A stretch of 17,154 nucleotides of DNA from an uncultured Muribaculaceae bacterium (GTDB lineage: Bacteria > Bacteroidota > Bacteroidia > Bacteroidales > Muribaculaceae), in contig CABUTS010000062.1 of NCBI GenBank assembly GCA_902494515.1, positions 1 to 17,154 of the forward strand, in the 5' to 3' direction. Below are positions 14,068 to 17,154 of this stretch, in pieces. Numbering within the stretch: the first letter of the stretch is position 1; each line of letters starts with the position of its first letter. The notes beneath the pieces are model-generated. The model was not told where the DNA came from and searched no databases. It worked only from the letters and a program-made list of their open reading frames with translations. Position numbers and translations under genes: made by a program.

Positions 14068-16491
14068 TTAGTCGAAGACGTCGGAGATGGTTTCTTCGGC
14101 CTCGGCGTTGGCGTCGGGATCGTAGTCGTAGAATTCTTTGTCGCAAACCTGCGAGAAGTCTACGTTGAAGCGGGCCTCCTGAGAGTAGGGGAGCGACGGG
14201 TCGGCGTAGACTTTGCTGAGGTAGCGGCCGACGATGGGGAGCGCGGCGGCTGCGCCCTGGCCCGAGGCCATGGAGTTGAAGTGGATGAAGCGTTCTTCAC
14301 CGCCGACCCAGGCGCCGTTGACCAGCTCGGGGGAGAAGGCCATGAACCAGGCGTCGGAGTTGTAGTTGGTCGTGCCGGTCTTGCCCCCCATCTCGGCGGT
14401 CAGACTGTAGGGGGGATGGCGGAGGCGGTTGGCCGTACCGGAGTCGACGACGTTGAGCAGCATCGACAGGATCTTGGCGTAGGCCGCTTCGGAGATGACC
14501 TCGGTATGGCGGGCCGAGAACTCGGCTACGGTGTTGCCGTTGGCGTCGGAAATCGAGGTGACATACAGCGGCGCGGCGCGCATTCCGTTGTTGGCGTAGG
14601 CGGTGTAGGCGCTGACCATTTCGCTGACAGATACTTCGCACGAGCCCAGACAGATACTCATCACCGGGTTCAGGGTGTTGGTGATACCGAAATTGTGCAT
14701 ATTGCGGACCAGCGTCGCCGGGGAGAGCTGTTCCATCAGTCGGGCGGAAATCCAGTTGTTGGAGTAGGTGAGGGCCCAGCGGAGGTCCACCATTTCGCCG
14801 ATACGGCCGTGACCCGAGTTGCGGGGCGCCCAGGGGCGGCCGCTTTCGTCGATGATTACGGGCTGGGCGTTGAGCATCTGGTCGCAGGGGGTGAAGCCCT
14901 CCTCCATGGCGTAGGTGTAGAGGAACGGCTTGATGGTCGAACCGATCTGGCGGCGGCCGGTGGAGACCATGTCGTACTGGAAGAAGGAGAAGTTCGGACC
15001 GCCGACGTAGGCGCGGACGTAGCCGTTGCGCGGGTCCATCGACATGAATCCGGTGCGCAGGAAATGTTTCTGGTACAGAAGTGAGTCGCGCGGCGTCATC
15101 ACCGTGTCGATTACGCCGTGATACGAGAACACGTTCATTTCCTGCGGGGTGTTGAAGGCCTGACGGATCTCCTCATCGGTAGCTCCGGCTTTCTTCATCA
15201 CACGGTAGCGGTCGGTCTGCTTGATGGAGCGGTTGATGAGCGAGGCGATGGTGACGTTGCCGAGCTCCTCGGCGTTTGAGGTGTAGGGAGCGTTTCTGGA
15301 GCCTCGCTTCTCGCGGAAGAATGCCGCCTGGAGGTTCGACATATGTTCCTGCACGGACTCCTCGGCGTAGCGCTGCATGCGTGAGTCGATGGTGGTGTGG
15401 ATTTTCAGACCGTCGGTATACAGGTCGTATTTCGTGCCGTCGGGTTTGGGATTCTTTTCAATCCAGCCGAACAGCGGGTTGGTTTCCCATGCTATGGAGT
15501 CGTCGATGAACTTCTGACGTTCCCAGCCGCGGTAGTCAGCCATGTCGGGTTTCTTGGCGGTGAGTACGCGGCGGAGCTCCTCGCGGAAGTAGGGGGCGAG
15601 CCCCTCCTTGTGGTCCATGCGGCTGAAGTGCAGGGTCAGGGGGAGCTGGCGCAGCGAATCGAGCTGCTCCTTGGTGATTTTATCGTTCTTGTACATCTGC
15701 TCGAGCACCACGTTGCGGCGCTCGCGGGTGCGCTCGGGGTGACGGACAGGATTGTAGTAGGCGGGGTTTTTGACCATGCCGACAAGTGTAGCGGCCTCCT
15801 CGATGGTCAGGTCTTTCGGGAGTTTGTTGAAGTATACGTGGGCTGCGGACTTGATGCCGACGGCGTTGTAGAGGAAGTCGAACTGGTTGAGATACATCTT
15901 GATGATCTCGTCCTTGGAGTAGTAGCGCTCGAGCTTCACGGCAATCATCCACTCGATGGGCTTCTGCAGCGCGCGGTCCAGCAACCCCTCTGATTCGGGG
16001 GAATAGAGCTGCTTGGCCAGCTGCTGGGTGATGGTGGAACCGCCGCCGGAGTGTTTCTGGCGGAGAAGCATGGTCTTCACCAACACGCGCCCCATGGCGC
16101 GCAGGTCGATACCTGAATGGTCCAGGAAGCGAGCGTCCTCGGTGGCGATCAGGGCATCGACGATATAGGGCGAAATCTCGGAATAGTCGGCGTAAACGCG
16201 GTTGCCGGAGTTGCGGTAGTAGCGTCCCATCTCCTGGCCGTCGGCGGTGTAGATTACGGTGGCGAACTTGTCGTTGGGATTCTGAAGCTCCTCGATGGGG
16301 GGCATGTAGCCGATCCATCCGTTGTAGATACAGATGAAGAGGAGGAAGAACACGGCGAATCCGATGGCAAAAATCTTCCAGATCCAGCCGATGATGGCTT
16401 TATTGCGTTTGCGGCGGCGTTCGGCTTCGCTCAGGGGGCGCTGCTCTTCGCCGAAACGGTCGTTATAGCGGGAGTCGGTGTTGTTTGGCAT
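14068..16491 (-). CDS. Class A penicillin-binding protein (PBP1A-type transglycosylase/transpeptidase)
   Basis: This bifunctional inner-membrane enzyme polymerises and cross-links peptidoglycan in the periplasm. The start at 16491 (MPNNTDSRYNDRFGEE) gives 807 residues. The frame extends to 16590, but that extra part lies right after the -7 box and looks like untranslated leader. A basic cytosolic tail (RRRKRNK, about 26-32) precedes one membrane segment (about 33-58). The GT51 domain has ATEDARFLDHSGID (catalytic Glu at about 118) and GGSTITQQLAKQL (about 150-162). The transpeptidase domain has STIK (Ser518, Lys521), SNN (577-579) and KTGTT (704-708). All catalytic motifs are intact. The C-terminus is acidic (DYDPDANAEAEE). 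It follows tilS, with its promoter overlapping the tilS stop. Confidence 0.97.
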   Translation of the reverse strand: MPNNTDSRYNDRFGEEQRPLSEAERRRKRNKAIIGWIWKIFAIGFAVFFLLFICIYNGWIGYMPPIEELQNPNDKFATVIYTADGQEMGRYYRNSGNRVYADYSEISPYIVDALIATEDARFLDHSGIDLRAMGRVLVKTMLLRQKHSGGGSTITQQLAKQLYSPESEGLLDRALQKPIEWMIAVKLERYYSKDEIIKMYLNQFDFLYNAVGIKSAAHVYFNKLPKDLTIEEAATLVGMVKNPAYYNPVRHPERTRERRNVVLEQMYKNDKITKEQLDSLRQLPLTLHFSRMDHKEGLAPYFREELRRVLTAKKPDMADYRGWERQKFIDDSIAWETNPLFGWIEKNPKPDGTKYDLYTDGLKIHTTIDSRMQRYAEESVQEHMSNLQAAFFREKRGSRNAPYTSNAEELGNVTIASLINRSIKQTDRYRVMKKAGATDEEIRQAFNTPQEMNVFSYHGVIDTVMTPRDSLLYQKHFLRTGFMSMDPRNGYVRAYVGGPNFSFFQYDMVSTGRRQIGSTIKPFLYTYAMEEGFTPCDQMLNAQPVIIDESGRPWAPRNSGHGRIGEMVDLRWALTYSNNWISARLMEQLSPATLVRNMHNFGITNTLNPVMSICLGSCEVSVSEMVSAYTAYANNGMRAAPLYVTSISDANGNTVAEFSARHTEVISEAAYAKILSMLLNVVDSGTANRLRHPPYSLTAEMGGKTGTTNYNSDAWFMAFSPELVNGAWVGGEERFIHFNSMASGQGAAAALPIVGRYLSKVYADPSLPYSQEARFNVDFSQVCDKEFYDYDPDANAEAEETISDVFD

Positions 16492-16594
16492 TTCGAAAGA
16501 TGCTTTTGAATACAGGGGCGGGCATATCCGGCTTTCAGATAGCCGTTGGCAGCCGAAATTCAGCCGGTCGCTTTTTCTGCTCGCGTTCAAAGAG

Positions 16595-16602
16595 CAAAGT
16601 TA
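16595..16602 (-). promoter_or_regulatory. -7 box of the PBP1A gene, containing the tilS stop codon
   Basis: The minus strand reads TAACTTTG, an exact TAnnTTTG match. Its first three bases (16602-16600) are the TAA stop of tilS. The predicted leader to the ATG at 16491 is about 95 nt. A clear -33 TTTG is not found at the usual distance, so activity is likely but unproven. Confidence 0.65.
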
Positions 16603-17154
16603 CGGATTTTTTTCCAAATATATGATATGTAATTGCAGAATCTTGCGGGTGGAGGGGGTGACGGGGTATAGGGCGGCGGCGCGGATGCCGGGAATCCAGA
16701 GGATTTGGCCGTTGCGTGTGAGGGCGCGGAGGTGTGTTTTGCGGTCGACGGGGATTTTGAGGTCGGAGAGGATGTCGCTGACCAGACGGGATCCTTTCAT
16801 GCCGAAGGGGACCATCCGGTCGCCGGTCTGCAGGGGGCGCAGCCCGAAGTGCGGAGCGCCGTCGAGGACTGCGGCGTCGAACCAGGCATAGTCGGGATCG
16901 CGGCGGGGGTGAAATTCCTCCGGGGTGATGATTTTATGTTCGATAACGGGCTGTGTGTCTGCTTCGTTGAATGGGCGGAGAATTCCGCGGTCAAGGAGGA
17001 ACCAGCGGCCATCAGCGGCCTGGAATCTGCGGCCGCTCTCATCCTTTGCAGCGAGAATCCGCTCTACGGTCTCGCGGTCGAAGGCTCCTCCGAGGATGTG
17101 AAACAGCAGCGCTGCGGCCATCGGCTCCCGTTCGGCGAGGTCCCGGACGTTTAC
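16600..17154 (-). CDS. tilS: TilS, tRNA(Ile)-lysidine synthetase (partial, N-terminus off window)
   Basis: TilS converts C34 of the AUA-reading tRNA(Ile) to lysidine using ATP. Only the C-terminal 184 residues are here; the frame is open to position 17154 (VNVRDLAERE precedes the first in-window Met). The catalytic N-type ATP pyrophosphatase domain with its SGGxDS loop therefore lies outside. The visible part contains the TilS C-terminal tRNA-binding domain, with RMVPFGMKGSRLVSDILSD (roughly residues 125-143 of the visible part), LKIPVDRKTHLRAL, and a final ILWIPGIRAA. These are typical of the family. The Met at 17121 is internal, not the start. The stop codon is embedded in the promoter of the following PBP gene. 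Confidence 0.95.
   Translation of the reverse strand, partial: VNVRDLAEREPMAAALLFHILGGAFDRETVERILAAKDESGRRFQAADGRWFLLDRGILRPFNEADTQPVIEHKIITPEEFHPRRDPDYAWFDAAVLDGAPHFGLRPLQTGDRMVPFGMKGSRLVSDILSDLKIPVDRKTHLRALTRNGQILWIPGIRAAALYPVTPSTRKILQLHIIYLEKNP

Noticed and set aside
14026..15084. 352-codon plus-strand open frame opposite the PBP1A gene
   Set aside because: It is a shadow of the transpeptidase domain, whose catalytic motifs are all on the minus strand.

Overview
The window looks like chromosomal DNA from a GC-rich gut Bacteroidales bacterium, most likely of the Muribaculaceae type. The basis for this placement is as follows. Six -7 boxes fit the Bacteroidetes pattern TAnnTTTG. Start codons lack clear Shine-Dalgarno sequences. 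Lineage-typical proteins are present: a DUF6377-type membrane regulator, an M64 metallopeptidase, an OstA-like protein next to a SurA-like isomerase, and a secreted protein ending in a 'YYNLQG...GLYIRRQG' tail. The family-level placement is an inference from protein style and composition. I see no phage, insertion sequence, CRISPR, tRNA or rRNA gene.

Layout. Positions 1-923 (-) hold the N-terminal two thirds of MnmE (tRNA U34 modification GTPase), which runs off the left edge. A very short divergent promoter region (924-964) separates it from a MATE-family exporter (965-2386, +). The exporter's 3' end overlaps by 23 bp the end of a five-gene run on the minus strand, read from 10463 down to 2364: SurA-like peptidyl-prolyl isomerase, OstA/LptA-like envelope protein, Ser/Thr kinase with a membrane anchor and WG repeats, M18 aminopeptidase, and secreted M64 metallopeptidase. 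The gaps between these genes are -1, 67, 29-39 (start dependent) and 6 bp, and I found only one good promoter, ahead of the isomerase, so they may form one operon. Across a 217-bp divergent region (10464-10680) lies a DUF6377-like membrane-bound regulator (10681-12300, +) with a textbook terminator. Next come a tandem 27-bp repeat, a convergent secreted protein with an internal duplication and a SusE/SusF-like look (12457-13893, -), a class A penicillin-binding protein (14068-16491, -), and the C-terminal part of TilS (16600-17154, -), which runs off the right edge. No stretch over 300 bp lacks a gene.

How the genes fit together. Most of the content concerns the cell envelope: outer-membrane protein folding (SurA-like), LPS transport or a related OstA-fold function, peptidoglycan synthesis (PBP1A), export (MATE), and surface or periplasmic proteins. 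Two tRNA modification enzymes, MnmE and TilS, lie at the edges. The most unusual element is the kinase. It joins a cytosolic Hanks-type kinase to a proline-rich linker, one membrane segment and about seven WG repeats predicted to be extracytoplasmic, and it is embedded directly behind the SurA/OstA pair. Its WG-repeat half has clearly lower GC than its kinase half. That makes it the best candidate here for an uncharacterised envelope-sensing module, though this is inference and not a demonstrated system.
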